DNA from: Trichuris trichiura
Lineage: Eukaryota; Nematoda; Enoplea; Trichinellida; Trichuridae
Reading direction: 5' to 3'
DNA length: 64,000 nucleotides
Assembly: GCA_037903355.1 (NCBI GenBank)
Contig: JBAJFE010000037.1
Location: 1,116,001 to 1,180,000, forward strand
This document shows positions 24,001 through 36,500 of the stretch, in pieces. How positions within the stretch are numbered: the stretch's first letter is position 1; every line of letters begins with the position of its first letter. The notes beneath the pieces were generated by a model. It saw only the letters and a list, made by a program, of their open reading frames with translations, was not told the DNA's origin and made no database searches. The translations under genes and the position numbers were made by a program.

Positions 24001-25508
24001 AGCACATTGTTGTTATCTCATTTAAAAGTACGCTATAGATGTTTTTTACATTAAGGAAGTGATGGCCGATCTCGCCGAAAGCAAGTATCAGCATGCCGAA
24101 TTTCGTTTATCCATTTATGGACGTAGACGTGATGAATGGGATAAATTAGCCGAGTGGGCAATCAAGAACGAAGTGCACTCTCATCACGTACGATGGCTCG
24201 TCCAAGTTCCACGGCTTTAGTAAGCCATTGAGTGGACACGTTTTTTTTCGTTAAATGACTCATTTCAGTGATATTTACCAGTCGAAAAACACATTCCGCA
24301 ATTTTCAAGAAATGATTGATAACATTTTCGTTCCGCTGTTCGAGGTGACAAACGATCCCGCTTCCCATCCGCAGTTGCATCGCTTTTTAAGATTTGTACG
24401 TTTTTACAAACGTTAAAACGGTTCATCGTCTTTCAGGCGAGCCTTTAATTCAGGTTGTTGGACTAGACAGCGTAGACGACGAATCAAAAACGGAGCAGGT
24501 CCAGATTGATGGTCGTACAGTGACCGCAGATCAATGGGTCGATTCGGAAAATCCACCCTACGCATACTACCTGTATTACATGTACGCCAATCTGGCAACG
24601 TTAAACCGCTTCCGAAGGTTTGCTTAATTTGAAGAAAAAATAAGTTTTTCAAAATCTTAACCGATCAATTTACCATCAAGCATGCGCGGATTCAACACCT
24701 TCAGCTTGAGACCACATTGCGGAGAAGCTGGGGCCGTTAGTCACTTGGTTATTGGTTTCATGTTTAGCGAGAGCATTGCCCACGGTTTGCTCCTTCGAAA
24801 GGTAAAAAGTTCTCTTTTGTTCTGCGCAAAGTTGCCATTAAAAATATCATTGCAGGTTCCCGTTTTGCAGTATTTGTATTATTTGTGTCAAGTCGGTATA
24901 GCCATGTCCCCGTTGAGCAATAATGGGCTCTTTCTGGCTTATCATCGAAATCCATTGCCGGATTATTTGGCCAAAGGATTGAACATTAGCTTGTCTACGG
25001 ACGATCCATTGCAGTTTCACTTTACAAAGGTGTGCAGTCGCTTAGGCTGATTAATTGTACGTTGAAAGCAATCTACAATTCAGGAACCATTAATGGAAGA
25101 GTACAGCATTGCAGCGCAAGTATGGAAATTAAGCAACAGCGACATGTGTGAGATTTCCAGAAACGGAGTCCTGCAAAGCGGCTTTCCTCATGAAGTTAGA
25201 GTGCCTTTTCGTTTCACAGCTTTAATTTGATCAAAAATTCATTGCAGATGAAAGTTCACTGGCTCGGTCCCAATTATCTCGAGCCTGGAGTACCTGGAAA
25301 TGACGTGGCGCGCACAAATGTCCCAGATGTGAGGGTATCGTATCGCCATGAAACGTTGGTAAATGAATTGTGTACTATTTTTAATGCCAACCCTCCACCA
25401 GTCGACGATGAATGCGTTTCCTCTTCTTCAGTTTCAAATGTGAAAAATAGCTCTGACCCTAGACGACGCCTTTACGAATCATTCGACCGTGCTGTTTTGT
25501 TTCAATAG
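21033..25508 (+). CDS. AMPD: AMP deaminase, N-terminal exon(s) not placed
   Basis: AMP deaminase converts AMP to IMP plus ammonia in the purine nucleotide cycle. The first supported exon starts at 21033; the initiator exon was not found. Exons then run through [19 protein letters not shown] at about 21400, REKYM at about 21580, [18 protein letters not shown] at about 23375 (first metal-binding His pair), [54 protein letters not shown] (His plus catalytic Glu), [26 protein letters not shown] residues (metal-binding Asp) and [15 protein letters not shown], to a stop at 25506-25508. All catalytic motifs of the family are intact. Introns are short apart from those at about 21.8-22.9 and 23.8-24.05 kb. 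The gene converges on the minus-strand gene ending at 25632. Confidence 0.93.
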
Positions 25509-25631
25509 GGAAAAGCATTCCCAAAATATCCCGCAAAATTGTTTTTCGTTTCAACGTTAAAAGCAAGGTAGAAATTTGTTCAACAAATGGCATGCAAACG
25601 AACAACGGAATCATGCAGTGCACGTAACATC

Positions 25632-26880
25632 TTATCTTGACCAGCCTGTCTGAATGTAGTAGGAAGTTTTCATTCCAAAATCTCCATTTTTTGGATCCTG
25701 CTGAATTTTGTACAATCGAACTAGCTTCAACAAGGAAAGCTGAAATTGGACAGCTGTGAAATAATAGCCATTCGTCATAGATGCATATTTACCAGAATGT
25801 CAACAGTCGCGGTGCACTCATTTATTTCCGCTGTGATTTCGCTCTCACGAGAGAGCGCAGAAAATTTTGCGTCAATCAAGAGTCCAGTAATCTTCAGCAA
25901 ATCGGTAACTTTACACGCACTTTTATTCAGTTGATGTGAAAGCATGGAACGTACAAGCTGGTTACTTAGCCATTTAAAAAAGACCTAAAACAGTAAACTA
26001 TTTTTCTGTCTGCACAACGTTCAATTATCAGGATACAATTTGCCAAGTGGATAACAGTAGACGTTCGTTAAGATAAAATGCTAAAATTGCTTACAGTAGC
26101 TTCTTGGTCATTCAAGCTTCTTAACTGCCAACACATCCAGTTTCCCGTGTATGGATACTTTACAATTTCCTTTCTAGAAAATGCCCCAACTGACAGGTTG
26201 AATAAGTGAGTGAAGCGAATGCATACAGGATAACGGTACACAGACTGCTACTTTTCCGCACCTTCCGTTTTTGCCTGCATATCGATAAGCGATGAGCCAA
26301 TCAAAATTAAACAATAAAAACAACGAACTTGAGTACAAACTTGAGGAATTGAACCAACGATGACTCGGTTATGTCTTTAAAGTTCGTTAAAAACCTGTGT
26401 ATCAAATGTAGAGAACCACTTTCTAATAGCAAATGGTCAATGCCATCCGGTAGACTATCGAAGAGAAATGATTAACATTGCCGTCTTTAAAAGTGCCTGT
26501 GGCCTATTTCGAGCTTACCCGTCGTAGAAAATGGGCGATCGCAAAAGGCCGTCGAGTACTTTCTCGGCCAGTTGAGCAGAATCTTTATCTGAAGCATAAA
26601 GCTGCGACAACAAGTTTATCAATTTGTTTTTGTGCTCCATTGGAAGAGAGCACTCAACATCCATTTTGGACAAACAATTTATTAAGCCTTCCCACTTTAA
26701 AACACTAACATCCTAAAAGAAAAGCGCCAACTTTGAACAGGCAACTCGGAAACAAATACTGACCTCTGCGCACGAGGCTTCAACGACAGCGAGAAAATCA
26801 GAAAGCTTGCCGGTATCATTGTGGCAGCATCCAAAAAATTCAACAACTTTTTGCTCAGAAATGTCTCCCGACGACTCCAT
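25632..26880 (-). CDS. Unrecognised 292-aa helical protein (weak NOL11-like C-terminus)
   Basis: Six exons assemble with matching phase throughout: 26880-26764, 26712-26519, 26454-26337, 26244-26095, 25984-25793 and 25739-25632. The product is 292 aa with a good ATG (MESSGDISEQKVVEFF) and no membrane segment. It looks mainly helical, with Leu-rich stretches (HLLLESGSLHLIHRFL, KITGLLIDAKFSALSRES). The last third (KWLSNQLVRSML, then LLIDAKF and a downstream helix) reminds me of the C-terminal region of nucleolar protein NOL11, but NOL11 is over 700 aa, so the name is not given. It is divergent from SYS1 with about 156 bp between the starts, suggesting a shared bidirectional promoter, and convergent with AMP deaminase. 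Confidence 0.7.
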
Positions 26881-27036
26881 TGAAAATGCAGCTTTCCGCC
26901 AAAGTTGAACAGATACAGTAGCGCAATAAGAAGTTCTCAGGCTGTAGTTCTACTGTACTGTCTTTTATTCTTGTACACGTTTCAAGATGTTGTACCGCTT
27001 TGATGTTTTGCCACGTTTACGCAGTTGAAAGCATAG
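26881..27036. promoter_or_regulatory. Candidate bidirectional promoter
   Basis: This 156-bp gap separates the start codons of the minus-strand 292-aa gene and the plus-strand SYS1 gene. Both promoters and 5'UTRs must fit here unless a first non-coding exon lies further out. No TATA box is evident in a convincing place. The call rests on geometry only. Confidence 0.4.
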
Positions 27037-27513
27037 ATGGTCGCTTCGGGCAGTTTTCACGGCGTCAAACGCGATGCAGCTCTGATAAGTTTGCAAATTT
27101 TGGCAATGCAAAGTTTGTTCTATCTGTGCCTAGCAACATTGCAAGCGCTTGCGGATCTACTGCTCGGCGTTCCGCTATCCGTTGATCAGGTGGTGAATTT
27201 TCAAATTATTACTCTGAGAAACGCGGAAAGTTTAGCTCGTATTGCGGTTTGCCTGGCAAATGCAGTTGTATGTGCAGCGATGATGCGATTCATCGTTGGC
27301 CGTGCTAAACAGTGTTTGGACTTTTCGTTCACCGTCTACTTTCTTCATTTTCTCCTCTGTTTGGTTCGAGGAGGTGCCATTCCAACTGCTGTATCTTGGT
27401 GGCTGATGCAATTTCTTTGTGTAACGGTAACCACTGTATTAGCCGAGTACATGTGCATGCGGGTGGAGTTGCAAGATATTCCCCTTTCGTTGGCGCCTGT
27501 CTCTGAGGTCTAA
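27037..27513 (+). CDS. SYS1: SYS1 Golgi membrane protein
   Basis: SYS1 is a Golgi multi-pass membrane protein that recruits the GTPase ARFRP1 and so supports Golgi-endosome traffic. The single uninterrupted frame encodes 158 aa, the same size as known SYS1 proteins (about 156). Four hydrophobic segments are visible. Family hallmarks include GRAKQCLDFSFTVYFLHFL, TAVSWWLMQFLC, LAEYMCMRVELQDIPLS and the C-terminal APVSEV. The start at 27037 places the conserved DAALISLQILAMQSLFYL segment about 12 residues in, as expected. The gene has no intron, unlike its neighbours. Confidence 0.93.
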   Translation: MVASGSFHGVKRDAALISLQILAMQSLFYLCLATLQALADLLLGVPLSVDQVVNFQIITLRNAESLARIAVCLANAVVCAAMMRFIVGRAKQCLDFSFTVYFLHFLLCLVRGGAIPTAVSWWLMQFLCVTVTTVLAEYMCMRVELQDIPLSLAPVSEV

Positions 27514-29951
27514 GCGCCTATACGATCCGGTCTTTCAAAGAATCCAAAATGCATTTATCAGCTTCAGTAACTACAGCCCGTTCATTCATCTTTGAAGAGA
27601 TGAACGTAAACGCTTCCACAGACAACTCAATCTCTAGAAAACTACAGTTTCAAAGGTACGTGATTTTTTTATTCTTAGTAACTATAAGATACTCAGCTGT
27701 TAGCAGCTTGAAGATCTAAATGATAGGTCGCGAATTCAGGCTGCACACCAGGCTATGTTTATTAGACTCAGGTCCAAGTAGTTCTCTTTAGCCAAAATTA
27801 GCGAAAACAAATTGTCTGCCTGTAACCTGATTTACCTTTGTCTCTGTGGCGCGTTAGCTTTGAAAATACGAACCTGCTTTTCATTAATTTAAACACAGTA
27901 TGGTTGAGACTCCATTTCAGCTCTCATTTACTTGTGCTAGGTTAGCAATCGTTTCTTTGAAAAGTAAGCTGGATAAAGAACTCCGTGCAGCAATTAAATG
28001 GAGTAGCTACGCTTTAGGAACATTAGAAACGTTATTAGAGTCGCTTTGTTCAAGCATGCTTTGCTTTCAGTTTTGAACTCTCGCATGCCGTATTAAGTAA
28101 ACAGGCAAGTGTAACCGCCGAATTGTTTATGAGTAGTAAATTCGGAACGTTTTAACTAATAAAGTTTCATTTAGACGGTTTATTCCAATTGTTAGAAACC
28201 TTTTACTTGACGTAGCTTTTTGGAGCAAACTGTACTTCATCACCAACGTGTTTCGCGAGTGCAGCGGTCAGGCTAAAGACAATATTGGGATAAGTGGGTC
28301 CACTTCACAGTGAAGGATACGACGTTAAGCAGAGAGTGCAGTCTTTGTGGAAATTTTGTAGTAAACAAACCATTATAAACTAATACGAAGAAACAAAATA
28401 AAATAAAGTAAATTGGTATTGAATGCTATTGACAAATGAATACGCGGTGGGACATAATTCGGAACGCCATAGTGACGCTATGAATAAGAATGAAGGTGTG
28501 ATTATAGAACAAAATTAGATAAAAGGTAAAACAAAGTTAGAAATGGACCTACTCTTTCGTAACTCTTTAAGGTAATTAGTTACGTTGTCGTTGATGAAGA
28601 CGGGAATAGCAGCTTCCTGAAAGCTTCGCACTTGTTTAGTTAGTGTCTAAATAAACTGTTGAACTTTTCGCGGTGAAATGAAAGAGCAACGTTAAGAAAA
28701 GTTATACGTTATATTTTAAATCTGTCGATCTTTCATGTTAAGCACATCACTGATGGTGACGTATGAAGTTGGAAAACGAATTTCGCATATCTTTTTTAGT
28801 TCATCCGCTCTAAAAGTGTAGATAATGAATAGTCTGTTAGTCAGTGAAAATTCGTTAAACTCATTTTCTTTATTTTTTCGACATTTTACCGTGTAAACCC
28901 GATTCGCACTGAATGGTGAATGTTTCAATCAAAGTCTCTTTCCTACGAACAGGTGCTGTTTCTTAAGCCTTCTATCAATAGTGCAAATTATATGCTTTTA
29001 ATTGATCAGTTCCCACTTCTTTAAAAAAAGCAATTATGTCTATGTTTGGGTTTGCCCAACGTCTTGTCCAAATAGGCGCATGTTTATTCTTGCATCTTTT
29101 AACGGACATGTTGTCAGCAAAATTTTTGTTTACATTTTCCTTAATTATTTTCAGCTTAAGTAAACTGTACAAACGAAAGCTACGCTGATTAAGTGGAAGA
29201 TTTGGAATAATTTCTCTTCGTAGATTATATTCCTCTTAATCAGAACGTAGGAGACATCGTTTACGAAAAATGTTTGCTCTGTCCTTTTCGTTGTCCAATT
29301 GCGTTTTCACGTGACTAATAAACATCTGATTTTGCTCGCATATTCGAAATTTATTTAACTGTTCGACAGTCATATTCCGAATTACAAATCAGCGAATTAA
29401 CTATGACGCAATATTTTGTTTGCAGCAGTTTTGTGAACTTCTCAGCCGCCCTTTTACGTTTGATTGTGACGGCTGTGCAAAGGAATGTTTTCTTATATCA
29501 TGCAAATTCGTATTCAGTGTGTGCAGTAAAATTTTGACATTTTGAAAGGAGAAATTTGCTTGTGGAGAGTTTTTCCAGCTTAATTATCTCTGATATATAT
29601 AGTTTGAGAAAAAGGCGTTAACATAAATTGGGTGCTGCCATTTCGAAATGAATTGTTTACAAGTTCAACTGGAAGTATTTGGTTGGTAAAATGTTCCAAA
29701 CGGAAAGAACATCTATTGTATCTTTTCTGTGCGCAACTGTTAACTTTAAGATGGCGAATTAAATGGACAACCTTTTGTAATGCATTGATTTCATTTGAGC
29801 ATTTGTACTGGTAGACTGTTTCTATTGTTATAAAGGTGACGTCAGTGCTAAGACTGGCAAATAGAAACCAAGCGCGTCTAGTCCAATATTTCAACGCTGA
29901 AAGATCTTTAGCTTCCATGCAAATAGTTACGTATTTAGTGCAGTTGCAAAG
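27514..29951. other. Long intergenic stretch, mostly featureless
   Basis: No complete gene is seen between SYS1 and the secreted Cys-rich gene. Minus-strand fragments at 28716-29172 may be a decayed transposase (separate entry). A 112-codon minus-strand frame at 29580-29918 has no family match or splice support. The promoter of the 29952 gene lies at the right end. Confidence 0.4.
28716..29172 (-). pseudogene. Possible decayed MULE-type transposase fragment
   Basis: Two broken minus-strand frames (28975-29172 and 28716-28928) carry residues such as KHAPIWTRRWANPNIDIIAF. This resembles the WHN-x-HPNI region near the C-terminus of MULE transposase-associated proteins that are abundant in clade I nematodes. 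Stops and frame changes separate the pieces, and I found no terminal inverted repeats. The identification is weak. Confidence 0.2.
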
Positions 29952-32314
29952 ATGCCAATTTCCATATTGTTGTTTCGTCGTGCGATGAATGCGCTTCTAC
30001 TACTGATTACACTTGCGATGTTTAGTGCTTGGCCGGCGCAAGCGCAGTATTGGTCTACTCGTTATACATGGTACGCAACCGGGCTAACCTACGGTGTTTC
30101 TGGTAAGACATAACAACTTATTGTTTCAAATGAAAATTTGAGCAATAATTTGCATATTTAGCATGTTCAATTCAGAGCGATTGTTTCGGGCAAATGGTAT
30201 GCCACGCAGGAAACTGCTACGCAGCAATACCAATATTCGGAACATCTTGCAGGTCGCAGTCGCAGTGCTCACAATCGCAAGTGTGCAAATTTCGTAAATG
30301 CTGGAAGCCGCAAGGTAAAAAAGCTAAATCAGCTGGCAGTTCGAATGTGCATTACATTATTTGGTAGATCCGAAAATTGCAGCACAGTTTACCAGCGTAA
30401 ATTTGAGGTCCTGTACAACGCATAGTAATTGCCGAAGGCAAGAGGTATGCGTCAATTCAAAATGCTACACCGGCGAACCTACTGATACCGAATGCAGCAA
30501 TCATGCTGACTGCAATAGCAAAGAAGCATGTTGGAGTGGACTTTGCTGGAAGGCAAAACAAGGTCTGTTATTTTTAATTTTTTTTTATTTAACAGCGGCA
30601 GAACTTTTCAGTTAGTTGACGCTAAGTGCTACGAATTTGTAACACGTAATCTATTCACTTAGTTTTATCTGGCCAGCGAGAGGTAGGCAGTCATGTTTAC
30701 AAAATTTGGATAACAATCCGCAAAACATTACTGCATAATGGTAGTGTAGGACCGATATGTGGTTTCTTCTTCGCTTCTCATCTGTTTACAGATTTATTTG
30801 CTAAAGAAAATTTACTATTTTTTATTGGTGTATTTATACTTTTTTTCGGCGCGTCAACACGTGAGCTGTCATCGTTTGATGATAAGCCCCAATTCTTTAG
30901 ACGTAACAGAAGGATAGTGGCGTTCCATAATTTAAGTGCCAAGAATAAATAAGTAATAAAGTGCAGTTCATTGTGCATGTAACAGGAGGGACCTATGATT
31001 GGTAGCTCAAATTTCATCGACATCTTAAGATGCATCTAGGCTGTTCGATCTACTTTATAAGATTCAACCGCTTTCTGGACGCAGGGCTTTTGTTAACGAG
31101 GAGTAGGTTTTCACGTTAATACATTGTTAGGGATACATCGTATCATCATAGCAGTATATCAACAGATTCAGCTACCTTAGGTAAGATATTAACAAAATAT
31201 GGGGAAGTAGCATTAATAAATGAATTTGTTTTTTTGTCATTAATGCCCATCATTTTTTCTCTGTATGCTTGAAGATAGAGGTTCATGCAGGCATTCAATT
31301 CTCCTGGGTCATTTTGACAGCTGAGTTGACTACTAATTAAAGGGCGTTAATATATTTAAATTTCTTAAAAGCCATAGCAAGACATTTCTGCCATGCAGAG
31401 TACTGTGGGTCAGTGGCAGCATAAGTGCAGTGTATTTCGATCGAGTTGCCAACTGTCTGCTCATGTATCAGAGCGGTCAAGTAGCAAGTGATCTGATATG
31501 TTTGTCGCCTTTGCGTATTACGCTCATAAAGGTTTTTTTTTTAACTCAACTTTTCCAAAACTGAATTTCTCATCAAGGAAAAGCTATGGAACAATGGTGA
31601 AAAGTATCATCACTGTTGTTAGCTGTTGTATTACTGCTTTGGTTTACCAAAGTCTCATTGACTTTGCTGTTTGGTGGAGTAACTAAAAGTTTTATTTTTT
31701 ATAAGCTTCATTAAAAATGCAGCAACATTTCAGCCAACAATGGATGCACATCTCACGACGATTGCGACGGAATGAAACTTTGCTCTGAAGGCGTCTGTCT
31801 TGACGCTGTGCTTGCCATTACGTGTAATGCTAACACGGATTGTCTTTCTCCTGCAGTATGCAAGTTAGGAAGGTGCATTAAAATTGGTGAATACAATGAA
31901 TAGTTGCTGTCAAAATGATAAATTAATTTGAATTTTGTTAAGCTGCAAAGCCGCAGTGTACTAAGCACGCAGATTGTCCGGGAAACAAACTGTGCAATTC
32001 GCAAGAGAATTGTGTTCCGGGAAGACGAGTGTCCGGAAGTTGCACTCCTACGCAACGTTGCACCACTGGTGTTTGCAAACTGAATTTCTGTTGGATATTT
32101 GCAGATTGTAATAATTTATCTTTGCTTTGTGATGCTTACGCCGGCATGTCTTTCAGCCAGTCAAGCTCCTGAAGAGCCTCAACCTGAACCCGAACCTGAA
32201 CCTGAACCGGCTGAGGCGGAGGCGGAGGCTGAACCGGCTGCGGAAAAGGCTGAAGCGGCCGAAGGAGAAGCTGAACCGGCCGAGGAGGAAGCTGAACCGG
32301 CCGAAGAAGAATGA
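29952..32314 (+). CDS. Secreted Cys-module protein with acidic Pro/Glu/Ala tail
   Basis: Unrecognised family. Six exons fit perfectly: 29952-30102, 30162-30314, 30368-30562, 31734-31886, 31943-32107 and 32157-32314, giving 324 aa. Exon 1 is a signal peptide (hydrophobic core LLLLITLAMFSAW, likely cleavage after AQA). Exons 2-5 each encode two half-modules of the form C-x5-C-x5-C-x4-C, for example CSIQSDCFGQMVCHAGNC. This spacing resembles the Dickkopf N-terminal Cys region or EB modules, but I do not assign it to either. Exon 6 encodes a low-complexity acidic tail of Pro-Glu then Glu-Ala-Pro repeats ending in TGA 32312-32314. All internal exons are phase 1-1, the signature of exon shuffling. 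The third intron is 1.17 kb. The neighbouring gene at 33600 is a paralogue. An extracellular role is inferred. Confidence 0.8.
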
Positions 32315-33599
32315 GGCTACTACTGTAGTTGTTCACGATGGTGCAATTAGTTTAGCAACTTCCTTTCACTTTCACGCTCATTCAGCTCTGAAATGAACTT
32401 ATTGTAAGTTAAATGCTAGTCGGAAAGCTCAGATATGTTACTTGTTCTCTTAAACATCCTTATCCAATAATCTTTGGCACTAAAGCGGTTGACTGCGACG
32501 GTTATGCCCATAATTGGCTACCAAATTGATTCCGGTTATTCCAACAGTAGGATCGACTAAGTTAGCCTGGATAACAATGGTTTTTTTCAAACTCGTTTTC
32601 TCCTTCTTAAGGGAAAATGAAAATTTCACGTTTTGCACTTAAACGGTCTTCTGTGTGGTCCCTTTCTGTTTCATCTTTTCGCCTGAGCTGATTAATACTT
32701 CTGCTGCAGTATCTTCTCATTCTGGCGAGGTCACCTTAAACCTGTTAATAGACAATTGAGCATAACCCAAAATACTATTAGCGAATGCTCGTGAAGTTAC
32801 GAGTTAGATTCCCTCATGCTTTCTAAGGTGAACAGTAGAGATATCAAAAGCACAAACAGTCATTCATTCAGAAGCTTCTTTGCAGACGTTAATAGCTAGT
32901 GCTTACGTCATTTAGTGAGAGAGGTTTAGCAGTGACGATGTATATTGCTCCTCTACGTAAGTCTGAGTTTTACAACACGCTGCTTTTAAAGCTTTCTGTT
33001 GTACGTATGTTCTCTGTAGTCAAATAAATGTGTGAGTAATTGTCGTTAGATGCATTCAAGGCTGACAGATTCAGTCTATAGCGCTTGCTACGAAACGATC
33101 ATATGACTAAACTGTTTAGTAACGCTATTGTTTGAGCTACATTTTACTGGACGTTTTTAGAGATGAATGGCCTGGTTAAGTGAATGAGTCATCGTAAAAG
33201 TGTATATTCTGAAACAATTGTTAGACGCGCCTTCCGGTGCGAGAAGTCTCAAGTCAATATCAGAATGAGGCGGATGTTAATTTGTTTTATGGGAACATGA
33301 GAGAGAGTATACGACGCTGAAGTAACATAGTTTCTTGATAATTGATGAATTTTACATGTGAGTGATAGATATTCGCCGAAATTATTGTGCAGACATTCGC
33401 TAAGCTTATACGATGCGAATTATTGGTTTTTCGCTTCGCTGCTAATGTTTAGCTACAAGCTACAGGCGCGTAGGCACTGCAGATGACCACAGTTTATCAA
33501 TGCGCGCTGTCTAGCAGGTGGATAAATATGTCAGCTTGAAGGGTATTTAATGCTTCTGAAATCTGGCAGATTGGTGAGCGTTTTAAAGTATTAGCGTTC
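32315..33599. other. Intergenic between the two paralogous secreted genes
   Basis: I see no coding exon, RNA gene or repeat in this 1.3-kb stretch. It must hold the 3' end of the upstream gene and the promoter of the 33600 gene. Confidence 0.5.
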
Positions 33600-36500
33600 A
33601 TGAAGTTGTACACTTCCGCGTCCGTCTGCATTATTTTACTTTTAATAGAAGTTACGTCGGTTTTACCACGTACTGGTCAGTAACAAAACGTCTGTTTTAC
33701 TTTTTGCAAACGACGTCGTTTTTCAGATTTAACGATGACTTGCACACTTAACAGAGATTGCAATTGGCAAGCATTGTGTCGGAAAGGAAGATGTGAAAAG
33801 GCAAAGCCAACAGGAGAAGGAGATTGTAGAACCGATAATGACTGTTCTGGTGACGACGGTTGTCGGTTTGGCATTTGCTTTACGTTCATTGGTAAAATTT
33901 TACACGTCGTGCGTTAGTGAGAAAACTTTTTCAGACTCGTTACCAGTTAATCCCCCCATTGACAGTAGGAACGAAACAAAACCGGGTAGTGCCCAATGTA
34001 GCGAGCATAAAAATTGCCCAAGATACCATGTTTGCCAAGGGAATCGTTGTTTATACGGTGTACCTACCGACGATGAATGCACGAACGACGAAAGTTGTTC
34101 CACAGATGGAGTTTGCTGGGACGAATTGTGCTGGGATCCTCCGAGAAAATCTGGAAGTGAGCAAGCAGCGTAATTTATTCCACCCTTATTTATTATTGAT
34201 TTCAAACGAGCTACTAAGTCTAGTGTGCAACGTCAGCCTTGCTTTGAAAGCTTGCTGTAACGACTGCTTTGCGTCTCAGTTGTTTTTTAAGGTCACTATT
34301 TTATCTATAGTTCGAAAGGCGGTGCGTTATTTCTTCCTCGTAAGGTGTTGTGCATTGCATTTTTCAACAAACACGTATCATTTTAAGAACGACACGTAGC
34401 TTAAGATTTTGATAACAGTGACATGTACTGTAATTGAAGTCAAGTTAAGTTCTGATTATCGAACGAACTCAGCGGCTTATTTTCGTATGTTCTTACTTTG
34501 TTTTCGTTTGATTGTCGAATTTCGATCAGATGACCCAAAGAGAGGGGACAGATGCAATAGCCATGATGACTGCGATGGCAGAATGCTCTGTGACGCAGAG
34601 GAAAAGAAGTGCAAAAACGCTACTCTTGCCGTGGACTGCGAGAAAGATGAAGATTGTGTGAAAAATGCGTTTTGCAAAAATCGGGAGTGCCTTAAGTTCG
34701 GTACCTCTTTGCCAATGCATTTTTTTATGATCATCATAGTCATGTTCGCTTATTTGTGCGCAGCTCCCGAATGCATAAAGCAAGAAGATTGCAAGGGTAA
34801 GAAGCTGTGTGACGGCGGGAAGTGCGTTGCTGGCCAGCTGACAAGAACCAGTTGCAATGAGACTGTTTCATGTCCGAATAATGGCAAATGTAAATTTTAT
34901 TATTGCTGGAAGGTACAAAGTAAGTTCTGATTTTTTGTTTATCGGAAGCCTCAATCCTTAAGAGATATCGCTAAGTTGTAAATGCTAAGGTTAACGCTGA
35001 GTGAAGGTTTCGCAACTATTAATTGACATTGTTATAAGGAGGCCGCGCGATATATATATATACATGCGCAAACCTGTAGAACACTGTAACCAAATGGCTT
35101 TGTCTGGGGCATGTAGAAAATCTTGACTTTCAATCTTTAATCTGCATCTGATGAATCAAACGGTATACACCACTTTAAAAAGTAATAGCTTTCTTATAAT
35201 ACATTTCCGGTTGATGACAAGAAGTTAACCACTTTCAAAGCTGCGAAGATGAAAGTTTTTATCCCTATGAGCAGTTAGCGGTCATTGAAAAGTATAGAGC
35301 ATAGGTTCTCAAAATGTTTCCCTCCGTCGCCCCCTGTGGGAAAATTTTCGCAATACTACTATTCGTGGGAAAATTCTGTAGAAAAAATTTCTACTCCTCG
35401 TGACGTGAAAGATGCACCATACCATTCTTGCCGTTCCACCAATCGTTTAGTCATAGGAAAATTTCTGCTTATCTTTCATATCTCTTCGCAGTTTTTAGAA
35501 AATTGCGTTCCATAAGAAGGAAGCACCCATTAGCATTTCCTGAAAAAACAATGTGCGTCTGTTTTTTTACCTGCACTAAACGGAATTGTAAAGACAATAA
35601 ACCAGATGTAAGTTAAAATGTTTAAGCAAGAAGATAAAAAGAACTTTAATGCAAACTTGCTAGTGCACATGAACGGAAACTACTCAATGTGAAGGGCGCG
35701 CTTGATGCAGTACGAGCAATTGTCTATGTTTGGCTGCATTCTTGTCACCATCAGTCTAAGGTCTCCTTGACTCACTGTATCCAGCCAACTTCTCTCAGTC
35801 AAGAAAGAGTTCAGCGAACGACTGAGCTAACCACGCTTGCTCATGACCATAGTGAGTAACAAAACCAAAAAGGAATCCGCCTGGTCTGATGGTTCCACAG
35901 CATCAGAACACTTTTCAATCATTAGATATACTTTCACTGAGGAAAACTGAAAGCGCGTAGACAAGCAAAACCTTGGTGCGAATTGGCAATTCAAAATATA
36001 AGTCTGCTAATACACAAAAATAAGATTGGGCTCACAGGGAATGAAATCTTCAGAACATGACTTTGATAATTTGCGAGCTAATTCAACCATTCCGTGACCA
36101 ATAGCGCTTTTCTTCACCAGTATTTTTTTAACGTGAACAGCAATGATAAGATGTAAAGGTGTGCCGTCGCCTTCGTGAACAGTCAGCACTCTTACGCCGG
36201 TCTGTTTTATAGCCCTCGTGCGCTAGGGATAATTTTGCCAGAGTCCGTCTAACGTAATTCCCAACGCCCCCGCACGGGGTTCTCATCGCCCCCCGGGGGG
36301 CGATATCGCCCACTTTCTGAACCTATGGTATAGTGGCTGGCGTTTCTTTTAACCAATTAGTTTTCTGTAACTACATACGGGTTAGCTCTAATCTTCAGTT
36401 TTCTATTTTGGTTTCATAATCTAACTTTTTATGCCTACAGCGCAAGTACCCATTCGCATAGTAGAAGTACTGAAGTATAAATAAAATTAACAGTTAGGAC

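Noticed and set aside
32099..32314. Separate small gene starting at a TTG
   Set aside because: The acidic repeat is better explained as the last exon (32157-32314) of the 29952 gene, with an acceptor at 32156 and matching phase.
34171..34173. Taking the in-frame TAA here as the only end of the 33600 gene
   Set aside because: A GTGAGC donor at 34157 joins in phase to further Cys-module exons at 34530 and 34764, so the longer model is preferred; the short form may still be an isoform.
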